Shown one piece after another: positions 1 through 5,304 of a stretch of DNA of 5,399 nt. The DNA lies in assembly GCA_029063695.1 (NCBI GenBank), contig JAIDNR010000057.1, forward strand, positions 1 through 5,399. Direction: 5' to 3'. The notes under the pieces are model-generated. The model searched no databases. It saw only the letters and a list, made by a program, of their open reading frames with translations, and had not been told where the DNA came from. The DNA comes from Ruminococcus sp. GTDB lineage: Bacteria > Bacillota > Clostridia > Oscillospirales > Ruminococcaceae. Both the position numbers and the translations under genes were made by a program. The stretch's first letter is position 1. Each line of letters begins with the position of its first letter.

Positions 1-1936
1 GTTTATTGCACAGAAGTGGGAAGAAACCGTTCCTGCAACTGTTTTCGGAATTGAAAAATATCTCGGCAGCGGTCTGATAAAAGGCGTGGGTCCGAAGTTT
101 GCCAAAAGAATTGTGAATCTGTTCGGTATGGATACCATTTCAGTTATTGAGGACACTCCTGAACGATTAAATGAAGTGGACGGCATCGGCAAAAAGCGTG
201 TGGACATGATAGTCAGGAGCTGGGAACATCAGAAAGAAATCAAGAACATCATGCTTTTTCTGCAAGGTCACGAGGTTAGCACATCATTTGCTGCGAAAAT
301 TTATAAAATCTATGGCAACGACAGTATCGAGATTGTGAAATCGAATCCGTACAGATTAGCCGACGATATATGGGGCATCGGATTCAAGACTGCGGACAGT
401 ATTGCATCAAAACTCGGATTTGAGAAAAATTGCTTTATGCGGTGCAGAAGTGGAATTTTATACACGCTGAATCAGCTTGCGGACGAGGGGAATGTTTATG
501 CTGAAAAAGAACAGCTTATCGCCAAAAGTGCGGAACTTCTCGGCACGGAGCAGGAAGCTGTAGCTGATGCACTTGAAAAAATTCTGAATACAAGCGATTT
601 GATTCTTGATGACGGGGCAATTTATCTGCCGCCGTTTTATATGGCGGAAACAGGTGTGGCACGCAGACTGAAATTGCTGAATGATTCTCCGGCACGCATC
701 AATACCAATCTGAAAGTGAATATTCCAAAATTGCAGGAGAAAATTGGCATTGAATATGATGAGATTCAGGCACAGGGAATCCAGCAGGCGGTCAACGCAA
801 AGGTCATGGTTCTGACAGGCGGACCCGGTACGGGAAAAACAACCACAACGCTTGGCATTATACGTGTTCTGCAAATTATGGGGCTGCGTATTCTGCTTGC
901 AGCGCCGACAGGACGTGCTGCAAAACGCATGACGGAAACAACGGGCATGGAGGCAAAAACGATTCACAGGCTTCTTGAATTCAAACCTCCGGAAGGATAT
1001 CAGAAAAACGAAAACAGTCGGCTTGACGGCGATGTACTGATCGTTGATGAATCCTCAATGATTGATATAATTCTCATGAATTCACTTCTTAAAGCGATCC
1101 CGCCGCATATGAAACTCATTCTTGTGGGTGATATTGACCAACTTCCGTCCGTAGGAGCAGGAAATGTTCTGCGTGACATCATTGATTCGGAACAGTTTCC
1201 GGTAATCAGGCTGACAAAAATTTTCCGTCAGGCACAGTCAAGCAGAATTATTATGAATGCACACAGAATCAATGAAGGTGAATTTCCTAATCTGAGCAAT
1301 GGCAGGAATACGGACTTTTTCTATATCGAAGAGGAAGAACCGGAGCCTGCAGCGAAAAAAATCGTGGAGCTTGTGAAGTACAGGCTGCCGAAATATTGTC
1401 ATATTGCACCGTATGATATTCAGGTACTTTCGCCTATGCAGAGAGGAGTTGTGGGTGCTGCAAATCTGAATATTTTATTGCAGGAAGCGATTAATCCGAG
1501 CGATAAATGTCTGTATCGTGCAGGACGTTCTTTCAGACAAAATGACAAGGTCATGCAGATTCGCAACAATTATGACAAGGAAGTTTTCAACGGCGATATA
1601 GGAATCATTTCATCCATTGATTTTGAAAACCGTAGGTTGACTGTTATATTTGATAATCGTGCAGTTGAATACGATGTGACTGAACTTGATGAACTGGTGC
1701 AGGCCTATGCGATTACGATTCACAAATCGCAGGGGTCGGAATATCCTGTAGTTGTTATGCCCGTGATGATGACGCATTTTGTGATGATGCAGAGGAATCT
1801 GATATATACAGGTATTACGAGAGCTAAGAAAATGCTGGTGCTTGTCGGAACGAAAAAAGCTATATCGTATGCAGTGAAACATGTCACTGTTACGAAACGG
1901 AATACAAAATTGAAGGAGCGATTAAAGGAAATTTAA
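1..1936 (+). CDS. recD2: RecD2-type ATP-dependent DNA helicase, 5'-truncated by window edge
   Basis: This is a superfamily 1B 5'-3' DNA helicase of the RecD2 (YrrC/RecD-TraA) type, a cytoplasmic DNA repair and replication-fork enzyme that works without RecBC. The frame is open from base 2 and already encodes RecD2-like sequence (FGIEKYLGSGLIKGVG), so the GTG at 86 is internal and the true start lies outside the window. About 644 residues are visible; the family usually has about 720-800, so roughly 100 are missing. Counting from base 2, the tandem helix-hairpin-helix segments lie in the first ~140 residues (LIKGVGPKFA, VDGIGKKR, IWGIGFKTAD). Walker A is GGPGTGKT (273-280), Walker B is DVLIVDESS (344-352), motif III is GDIDQLP (376-382), and the FRQ arginine is R409. 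The C-terminal UvrD_C_2-like region has HKSQG (574-578) and YTGITRAKK, with motif VI arginine R607. All motifs are intact and no frameshift is seen. The family call is firm. The biological role is known from family members, not from this sequence. Confidence 0.96.
   Translation, partial: FIAQKWEETVPATVFGIEKYLGSGLIKGVGPKFAKRIVNLFGMDTISVIEDTPERLNEVDGIGKKRVDMIVRSWEHQKEIKNIMLFLQGHEVSTSFAAKIYKIYGNDSIEIVKSNPYRLADDIWGIGFKTADSIASKLGFEKNCFMRCRSGILYTLNQLADEGNVYAEKEQLIAKSAELLGTEQEAVADALEKILNTSDLILDDGAIYLPPFYMAETGVARRLKLLNDSPARINTNLKVNIPKLQEKIGIEYDEIQAQGIQQAVNAKVMVLTGGPGTGKTTTTLGIIRVLQIMGLRILLAAPTGRAAKRMTETTGMEAKTIHRLLEFKPPEGYQKNENSRLDGDVLIVDESSMIDIILMNSLLKAIPPHMKLILVGDIDQLPSVGAGNVLRDIIDSEQFPVIRLTKIFRQAQSSRIIMNAHRINEGEFPNLSNGRNTDFFYIEEEEPEPAAKKIVELVKYRLPKYCHIAPYDIQVLSPMQRGVVGAANLNILLQEAINPSDKCLYRAGRSFRQNDKVMQIRNNYDKEVFNGDIGIISSIDFENRRLTVIFDNRAVEYDVTELDELVQAYAITIHKSQGSEYPVVVMPVMMTHFVMMQRNLIYTGITRAKKMLVLVGTKKAISYAVKHVTVTKRNTKLKERLKEI
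1924..1929 (+). promoter_or_regulatory. ribosome binding site inside recD2 3' end, for the dockerin gene
   Basis: AAAGGA lies 10 bases upstream of ATG 1940 and inside the last codons of recD2, so translation of the dockerin gene is probably coupled to recD2. A second purine-rich site, GGGAG at 1942-1946, lies 11 bases before the in-frame GTG at 1958. The start is therefore not fully settled. ATG 1940 is preferred because it is the stronger initiation codon. Confidence 0.5.
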
Positions 1937-1939
1937 ACT

Positions 1940-2032
1940 ATGGGAGTGAATATATCCGTGAAAAAAATATTATCTGTTATCTCAGCATGTATATTAGCAT
2001 CTTTTGCATTTTCCGGGAGGCAGACATACGCA
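1940..2032 (+). other. predicted Sec signal peptide (residues 1-31)
   Basis: The N-terminus has a short basic region (VKK, residues 7-9), a hydrophobic core of about 16 residues (ILSVISACILASFAFS) and a polar region ending in the signal peptidase I-like site TYA|V after A31. The mature chain would begin VETAKND, just ahead of the dockerin. The peptide works equally well if translation starts at GTG 1958, because the basic residues follow directly. The call is by eye; the exact cleavage position is uncertain by a few residues. Confidence 0.8.
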
Positions 2033-3394
2033 GTTGAAACAGCTAAAAATGACAGTCTGAATTATACTCAGCATGAGCTTGTTGCAGGCGATGTCAACGC
2101 AGACGGTCAGTTTTCCGTTGCGGATGTTGTGCTGATGCAGCGGTGGCTGCTGGCTGTTCCTGATACGGAACTTGCATACTGGAAAGCAGGGGACTTGTGT
2201 GAGGATGATAGACTTGATGTGTTTGATCTTTGCCTGATGAAACGAGCGTTGATTCAAACAATGTCACATAATCCCTTAGATTCGCTGATCGGCATGGATT
2301 ATGAAGATGCTGTCCGAAATGCCTATATTTCAAAGTCTGAGTATAATTATCAGATTGCAGGAAATTTGAAAAGTGCGATTGAGGACAAAATGGGTCGTCC
2401 TCTTGACTATTCAATCGATAGGTTTTATCTCGTAAATAATGAGAATCTCGGTTTAAACAGCGATACAAAATATCTGTATAACGCAGACACAATGGATGTT
2501 TACCTCATCAATGAAGAAACAAAAATGCAATGTGCGACATGGTATTGGAAAGGCACGAAAGCCGCTTTATACGGAATAGATGACGATGCAGAAAAGCAGA
2601 ATAAATTTTTAGACGCAATGGAATTTTACGGTATTACCGAAATCTATTATTCTATCGGTGCAAACAAACTGATAAAAAGTAAGGATATGGTGGAAGCTTT
2701 TGTAAAAAACGCTTATGCAAGGAACATAAAGGTGTATCTTGTGACCGGTGAAAAGACGTGGTTATATGAGGATAGCTATCAGACAGCGATTTATAATATT
2801 TTCGACAAAGTTGAGGAGTATAACAGTCTGGTCGATTACGATGCAAGATTAGCCGGAGTTTCTTATGATGTTGAGGTTTGGACAAACTCGGAGTTTAACT
2901 GGAAGAATAACGATGCTGCAAGATACCAGCAAGTGAAATTCATCGAAACTGCACAGAAATATGCGGAGTCTAAGAATTTGTCCGTAATCCATTGCCTGCC
3001 ATTCTGGATCGTCCAGTATGATTACACAGATGACGAGGGTGTCATAAGAAATGTTTATGATTCTATCACGCAGATTGCAAATGATACGATACTGATGGTG
3101 TATCGTGACAGTACAAGTGCAATTGAGAGATTGGTGACGGAAGTGCAGAACAATGCGGAAAATTCTGTTTTCTACTACATAGAAAAGAATGACTGCAATC
3201 TGGAGATCGCAGTGCAAGCTGCCGAAACCACCGAGGGTGATTATGTTACATTTTACGAGGAAGAAAAAGAAAATCCCGGCTACGTTACTGCGGCGATTGC
3301 CACTATGAAGTCTGACTTAAAAATGTATAAATATCGCACAACCTTTGCGATTCATCATGCAATCGCTTTGTATGAGTACTATTTATCTATGTGA
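1940..3394 (+). CDS. secreted dockerin-containing protein with uncharacterised TIM-barrel-like domain
   Basis: This 484-residue protein is predicted to be exported and docked on a cohesin-bearing scaffold. Its parts are a signal peptide (residues 1-31), a type I dockerin (about 50-105), an intervening region with no recognised motif (110-195) and an alpha/beta domain (about 197-484). In the last domain, hydrophobic strands alternate with helices in a way that fits a (beta/alpha)8 barrel: CATWYW, ITEIYYSIG, IKVYLVTG, GVSYDVEVW, SVIHCLPFWI, TILMVYRDS, SVFYYIEKND and YVTFYE. Acidic residues D310/E312 on strand 4 and E415 on strand 7 sit where retaining glycoside hydrolases of clan GH-A carry their acid/base and nucleophile. 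From memory, the DVE, PFW, MVYRD and IEK segments resemble uncharacterised Firmicute barrel proteins with a 'LDVEPY' signature. I do not recognise a named glycoside hydrolase family, so enzyme activity and substrate are inference. ATG 1940 lies 3 bases after the recD2 stop, which suggests cotranscription; an in-frame GTG at 1958 is an alternative start. The dockerin is secure and the barrel is likely. Confidence 0.85.
   Translation: MGVNISVKKILSVISACILASFAFSGRQTYAVETAKNDSLNYTQHELVAGDVNADGQFSVADVVLMQRWLLAVPDTELAYWKAGDLCEDDRLDVFDLCLMKRALIQTMSHNPLDSLIGMDYEDAVRNAYISKSEYNYQIAGNLKSAIEDKMGRPLDYSIDRFYLVNNENLGLNSDTKYLYNADTMDVYLINEETKMQCATWYWKGTKAALYGIDDDAEKQNKFLDAMEFYGITEIYYSIGANKLIKSKDMVEAFVKNAYARNIKVYLVTGEKTWLYEDSYQTAIYNIFDKVEEYNSLVDYDARLAGVSYDVEVWTNSEFNWKNNDAARYQQVKFIETAQKYAESKNLSVIHCLPFWIVQYDYTDDEGVIRNVYDSITQIANDTILMVYRDSTSAIERLVTEVQNNAENSVFYYIEKNDCNLEIAVQAAETTEGDYVTFYEEEKENPGYVTAAIATMKSDLKMYKYRTTFAIHHAIALYEYYLSM
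2087..2254 (+). other. type I dockerin module (residues 50-105)
   Basis: Two EF-hand-like calcium-binding repeats, each followed by a helix, make up this module, which in the family binds a cohesin on a scaffoldin. Repeat 1 is canonical: GDVNADGQFSVAD, with ligands D51, N53, D55, S59 and D62, then the helix VVLMQRWLL. Repeat 2 is GDLCEDDRLDVFD, with D85, D89, D93 and D96, then the helix LCLMKRALI. Repeat 2 has C87 where Asn or Asp is usual and D90 in place of the usual Gly. The repeats are offset by 34 residues, somewhat longer than the shortest dockerins. The module sits at the N-terminus of the mature protein, whereas many clostridial dockerins are C-terminal. The recognition residues at positions 10-11 of the two loops are V60/A61 and V94/F95. 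They differ between repeats, so a symmetrical dual binding mode is not obvious. Confidence 0.93.
2528..3391 (+). other. putative (beta/alpha)8-barrel domain (residues 197-484)
   Basis: Eight strand-like segments can be picked out by eye near residues 198-204, 232-240, 263-270, 304-314, 347-357, 382-390, 409-417 and 435-440, with amphipathic helices between them. One such helix is DMVEAFVKNAYARN before strand 3. A long C-terminal helix (FAIHHAIALYEYY, 469-481) would close the barrel. Candidate active-site residues at strand ends are W201/W203, D310, E312, W314, W356, R389/D390, E415 and E440. The aromatic and acidic mix is common in carbohydrate-active barrels. The fold assignment is inference from the pattern. 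The alternative is a non-catalytic carbohydrate-binding or structural barrel. Confidence 0.55.
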
Positions 3395-3460
3395 ACGGAT
3401 ACCTTTATGTTTGGATCGTGAATTGTATTAGAAAAAACTCCATGGAAGGATAACCTGAAT
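3395..3460 (+). other. intergenic gap without recognised promoter or terminator
   Basis: This 66-base AT-rich gap is the largest in the window. It holds the Shine-Dalgarno of the downstream gene (GGAAGGA, 3444-3450, 10 bases before ATG 3461) and a short palindrome TCCATGGA (3439-3446). No stem followed by a T-run is visible, and no -35/-10 pair has acceptable spacing. If the left and right gene groups are separate transcription units, the boundary would most likely be here, but the sequence does not prove it. Confidence 0.5.
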
Positions 3461-3907
3461 ATGAAAATATATATTGACGCAGACGGCTGTCCGGTCGTCA
3501 GAAATACGCTGAAAATTGCAGAAAAATTCAATATTCCATGTGTCATAATCTGTGATACTGCACATCAGATTGAACATGGTGGAGCTGAAACAATTGTAGT
3601 AGATAAAGGTGCAGACAGCGTAGACTTCCGGCTTGTCAATCTGATTCAGAAAGGCGATATTGCCATTACGCAGGATTATGGTCTTGCGGCAATGTGCCTG
3701 AGTAAGCGTGCAATCGTTCTTAATCAGGACGGAAAAGAATACACTAATGAGAATATTTCAGGACTTCTGGAATTTCGTGCAGTTTCAAAGAAAATTCGTC
3801 AGAACGGCGGAAGATTGAAAGGTATGCCGAAGCGAACAGTAGCACAGGATATGGCGTTTGAGCAAGCATTAAGAGAATTACTTATAAAGAATAGAGAAGG
3901 GATATAG
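3461..3907 (+). CDS. yqxD: YaiI/YqxD family protein (DUF188, UPF0178)
   Basis: This 148-residue protein matches the YaiI/YqxD family across its whole length, and the family is typically about 150 residues. Diagnostic segments are the N-terminal IDADGCPV (residues 5-12), VDKGADSVDFRLV (47-59), GDIAITQDYGLA (65-76), the LL-E-R stretch at 102-106 and the C-terminal GGRLKGMPKRT (116-126). The family is thought to have a PIN-like nuclease fold. Conserved acidic residues D6, D8, D52/D55, D66 and D72 would suit a metal site, but no reaction or substrate is firmly established, so nuclease activity is inference. It is soluble, with no signal peptide or membrane segment. ATG 3461 has a good Shine-Dalgarno, GGAAGGA, 10 bases upstream and begins exactly at the family's usual MKIYIDAD N-terminus. 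A DEDDh exonuclease follows 26 bases later in the same direction. Family identity is secure; the symbol is borrowed from Bacillus subtilis. Confidence 0.94.
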   Translation: MKIYIDADGCPVVRNTLKIAEKFNIPCVIICDTAHQIEHGGAETIVVDKGADSVDFRLVNLIQKGDIAITQDYGLAAMCLSKRAIVLNQDGKEYTNENISGLLEFRAVSKKIRQNGGRLKGMPKRTVAQDMAFEQALRELLIKNREGI

Positions 3908-3933
3908 CCACACTTGCATAAGGAAATAATGAT

Positions 3934-4473
3934 ATGAACAAATATATTGTATTTGACGTAGAAACGCCCAATCGTTCCAACAACCGAATGAGTGCTATAG
4001 GCATTACTGTGGTAGAGGATGGCAGAATTGCAGATTCGTTTTTCTCATTGGTTAATCCGGAAACACACTTTGATTATTTCAACACGCAGCTTACTGGTAT
4101 CAGCGCAAAAACCGTGCAGGGCGCACCGAATTTCGCTGCACTATGGATGCAGATCGAGTCGATCATGAGCAGCGGTATTCTGGTTGCACACAATGCGTTA
4201 TTCGATATGGGCGTGCTGAAAAAGTGCCTGCACGATTATGGCATTACATGGAAAAACAATGCGAAATACATATGCACGGTACAGGCAGGCAGACGTCTTT
4301 TGCCCGGCATGAGTCACAAGTTGAATGTGATGTGCGACCATTATGGCATTGCGCTCGATCATCATCAGGCGGACAGCGACAGCCGTGCTTGTGCGGAAAT
4401 CTTGCTGCGGTACATAGAAAGCGGTGCGGATGTAAATTCGTTTATCAGGACTTATAAGCTGACCACAGAATAG
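3934..4473 (+). CDS. DEDDh-family 3'-5' exonuclease (DnaQ/RNase T-like, stand-alone)
   Basis: This 179-residue protein carries the full DEDDh exonuclease active site, which uses two metal ions to remove nucleotides from 3' ends of DNA or RNA. Exo I is FDVET with D8 and E10; Exo II is VAHNALFDMGVL with D91; Exo III is HHQADSD with H144 and D149 in the expected H-x4-D spacing. The LTGI segment (residues 53-56) is also typical of the DnaQ proofreading family. No polymerase, BRCT or helicase domain is attached, and the length is that of a single exonuclease domain. The 'VETPNR' context after Exo I is, from memory, common in a Firmicute subgroup annotated only as 3'-5' exonuclease; it need not be the polymerase III epsilon subunit. 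ATG 3934 has AAGGAA 8 bases upstream. The stop overlaps the Shine-Dalgarno of the following flavodoxin gene, so the two are probably translationally coupled. DNA versus RNA specificity cannot be read from the sequence. Confidence 0.93.
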   Translation: MNKYIVFDVETPNRSNNRMSAIGITVVEDGRIADSFFSLVNPETHFDYFNTQLTGISAKTVQGAPNFAALWMQIESIMSSGILVAHNALFDMGVLKKCLHDYGITWKNNAKYICTVQAGRRLLPGMSHKLNVMCDHYGIALDHHQADSDSRACAEILLRYIESGADVNSFIRTYKLTTE

Positions 4474-4477
4474 GAGG
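4472..4477 (+). promoter_or_regulatory. strong Shine-Dalgarno overlapping upstream stop codon
   Basis: AGGAGG starts within the TAG stop (4471-4473) of the exonuclease gene and lies 5 bases before ATG 4483. It fixes the flavodoxin start and implies translational coupling, because ribosomes terminating on the exonuclease cover the site. It is the best ribosome binding site in the window, so the flavodoxin may be the most efficiently translated gene of the group. Confidence 0.8.
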
Positions 4478-4482
4478 ATTCA

Positions 4483-4926
4483 ATGAAAACAGTAATCGTT
4501 TACTATTCCAAGCATCACGGCAATACCAAGAAACTGCTGGATGCTATCTCTAAAACCGAGGATGTCGATCTTCTCAATGTGATCGGAAATACTTCTGCCG
4601 ATCTGTCTGCATATGATCGAATCGGCTTTGCATCGGGTATTTATTACGGCTCTTTTTCTAAGCAGATTATTTCTTTTGCTGAGGATCATCTGCCTGAAAA
4701 CAAATCCGTTTTCTATATCTATACATACGGTGCACCGAGGGGTGGTTTCCTGAAAGGAATGCGTAATATTGTTGCTCGGAAGCATTGTAAGGAACTGTGC
4801 GAATACCGCTGCCAAGGATATGACACCTTTGAACCGTTTAAGCTGGTGGGTGGCATCGCCAAAGGGCATCCAACAGATGAGGAAATCGCTGCGGCGGTTA
4901 CATTTTATCGGAAATTAGGAGAGTAG
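4483..4926 (+). CDS. flavodoxin family protein (short-chain, FMN-binding)
   Basis: This 147-residue protein has the length and layout of a short-chain flavodoxin, a soluble one-electron carrier with bound FMN. The first strand KTVIVYYS leads into the phosphate-binding loop SKHHGNTKK (residues 9-17). The loop matches the flavodoxin S/T-x-x-x-G-N-T pattern, with two His where many flavodoxins have other residues. The loop at 51-58 (SGIYYGSF) and the TYGAPRGG segment (81-88) are placed to flank the isoalloxazine ring. The C-terminal section 122-134 (VGGIAKGHPTDEE) resembles the end of a clostridial flavodoxin subfamily often annotated simply as flavodoxin or flavodoxin-like protein. The partner reductase is not encoded here. 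C102, C106 and C110 form a loosely spaced trio with no recognised metal-binding pattern. The gene is tightly coupled to the exonuclease before it and to the phosphatase-like gene after it. FMN binding is well supported by the fold; the physiological electron partner is unknown. Confidence 0.9.
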   Translation: MKTVIVYYSKHHGNTKKLLDAISKTEDVDLLNVIGNTSADLSAYDRIGFASGIYYGSFSKQIISFAEDHLPENKSVFYIYTYGAPRGGFLKGMRNIVARKHCKELCEYRCQGYDTFEPFKLVGGIAKGHPTDEEIAAAVTFYRKLGE

Positions 4927-4935
4927 AAGTAACAT

Positions 4936-5253
4936 ATGCATCTACTATTTTTATGCAGCCAGAATAAGCGAAGAAGTCTGACTGCCGAAAAGCTGTTTGA
5001 CGGCTATGAAGGACATCAGGCACGCTCCGCCGGTACAGAGAGCAATGCACGCATAAAGGTCACACCAGGACTACTCGGTTGGGCGGATATCATATTCTGC
5101 ATGGAGAAGAAGCACGTCCGAAGGATAAAGGAGAAGTATCCAGAAATAGTGGCAGATAAGAAGATAGTCTGCCTGAATATCGCAGATGATTATTCTTTTA
5201 TGGATGATGATCTGTGTGAACTACTGGAAACTGTTGTTCCGGAGAACACCTGA
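4936..5253 (+). CDS. small low-molecular-weight protein tyrosine phosphatase-like protein
   Basis: This 105-residue cytoplasmic protein resembles the short predicted protein-tyrosine phosphatases grouped as COG4551, related to the low-molecular-weight phosphatase / arsenate reductase fold. The first strand HLLFLC runs into the signature loop C7-SQNKR-R13-S14, which fits C-x5-R-S. C7 would be the nucleophile and R13 the phosphate-binding residue. The ARSAGT segment at 29-34 matches the second strand of the fold, and IIFCMEKKH at 52-60 matches the following strand and helix. The segment IADDYSFMD (82-90) carries the acidic residues D84 and D85 that could serve as general acid. Classical family members are about 150 residues, so this is a compact form. 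Start ATG 4936 follows the flavodoxin stop by 9 bases. A Shine-Dalgarno AGGAGAG (4917-4923) lies inside the flavodoxin 3' end with a rather long 12-base spacer. Catalytic competence is plausible; the phospho-substrate is unknown. Confidence 0.88.
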   Translation: MHLLFLCSQNKRRSLTAEKLFDGYEGHQARSAGTESNARIKVTPGLLGWADIIFCMEKKHVRRIKEKYPEIVADKKIVCLNIADDYSFMDDDLCELLETVVPENT

Positions 5254-5304
5254 CTTTTCCGAATTTATCAACCAATGAAGTTTTAAACACAAGGAGATGA
5301 TGAA
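5254..5304 (+). other. short gap with strong Shine-Dalgarno for the last gene
   Basis: This 51-base AT-rich gap contains AAGGAG at 5291-5296, 8 bases before ATG 5305. No terminator hairpin and no clear promoter are visible. The ATGs at 5297 and 5300 are in another frame that stops after a few codons, so 5305 is the start. Confidence 0.6.

Noticed and set aside
86..88. GTG as the start of the helicase gene
   Set aside because: The frame is open back to base 2 and the 28 preceding codons already encode RecD2-like sequence, so this is an internal Val codon.
458..967. 169-codon reverse-strand open frame within recD2
   Set aside because: It covers the conserved Walker A region of the helicase in antisense and has a Cys/Arg/Phe-rich composition typical of shadow frames. 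The other reverse frames at 766-948, 1000-1182, 1610-1882, 1994-2492 and 2652-3217 were dropped for the same reason.
1762..1792. Direct repeat GTGATGATG in the 3' part of recD2
   Set aside because: It encodes the two Val-Met-Met stretches before motif VI, a region where helicases of this type are naturally Met-rich, so it is coincidental coding repetition.
1976..1996. Lipoprotein-type signal (ISAC, residues 14-17) in the dockerin protein
   Set aside because: The four residues fit a lipobox, but the hydrophobic stretch before the Cys is only about seven residues and continues well past it, so an ordinary signal peptidase I peptide is more likely.
3411..3429. TTGGAT / TGTATT as a promoter before the DUF188 gene
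   Set aside because: The boxes are only 7 bases apart instead of about 17 and match the consensus poorly.
4143..4457. 104-codon open frame in another + frame inside the exonuclease gene
   Set aside because: It is entirely nested in a gene with an intact DEDDh active site, has Cys/His/Arg-rich random-looking composition and no good ribosome binding site.
4480..4869. 129-codon reverse-strand open frame opposite the flavodoxin gene
   Set aside because: It lies antisense to a clear flavodoxin, has no recognisable domain, and its existence is explained by the codon pattern of the opposite strand.
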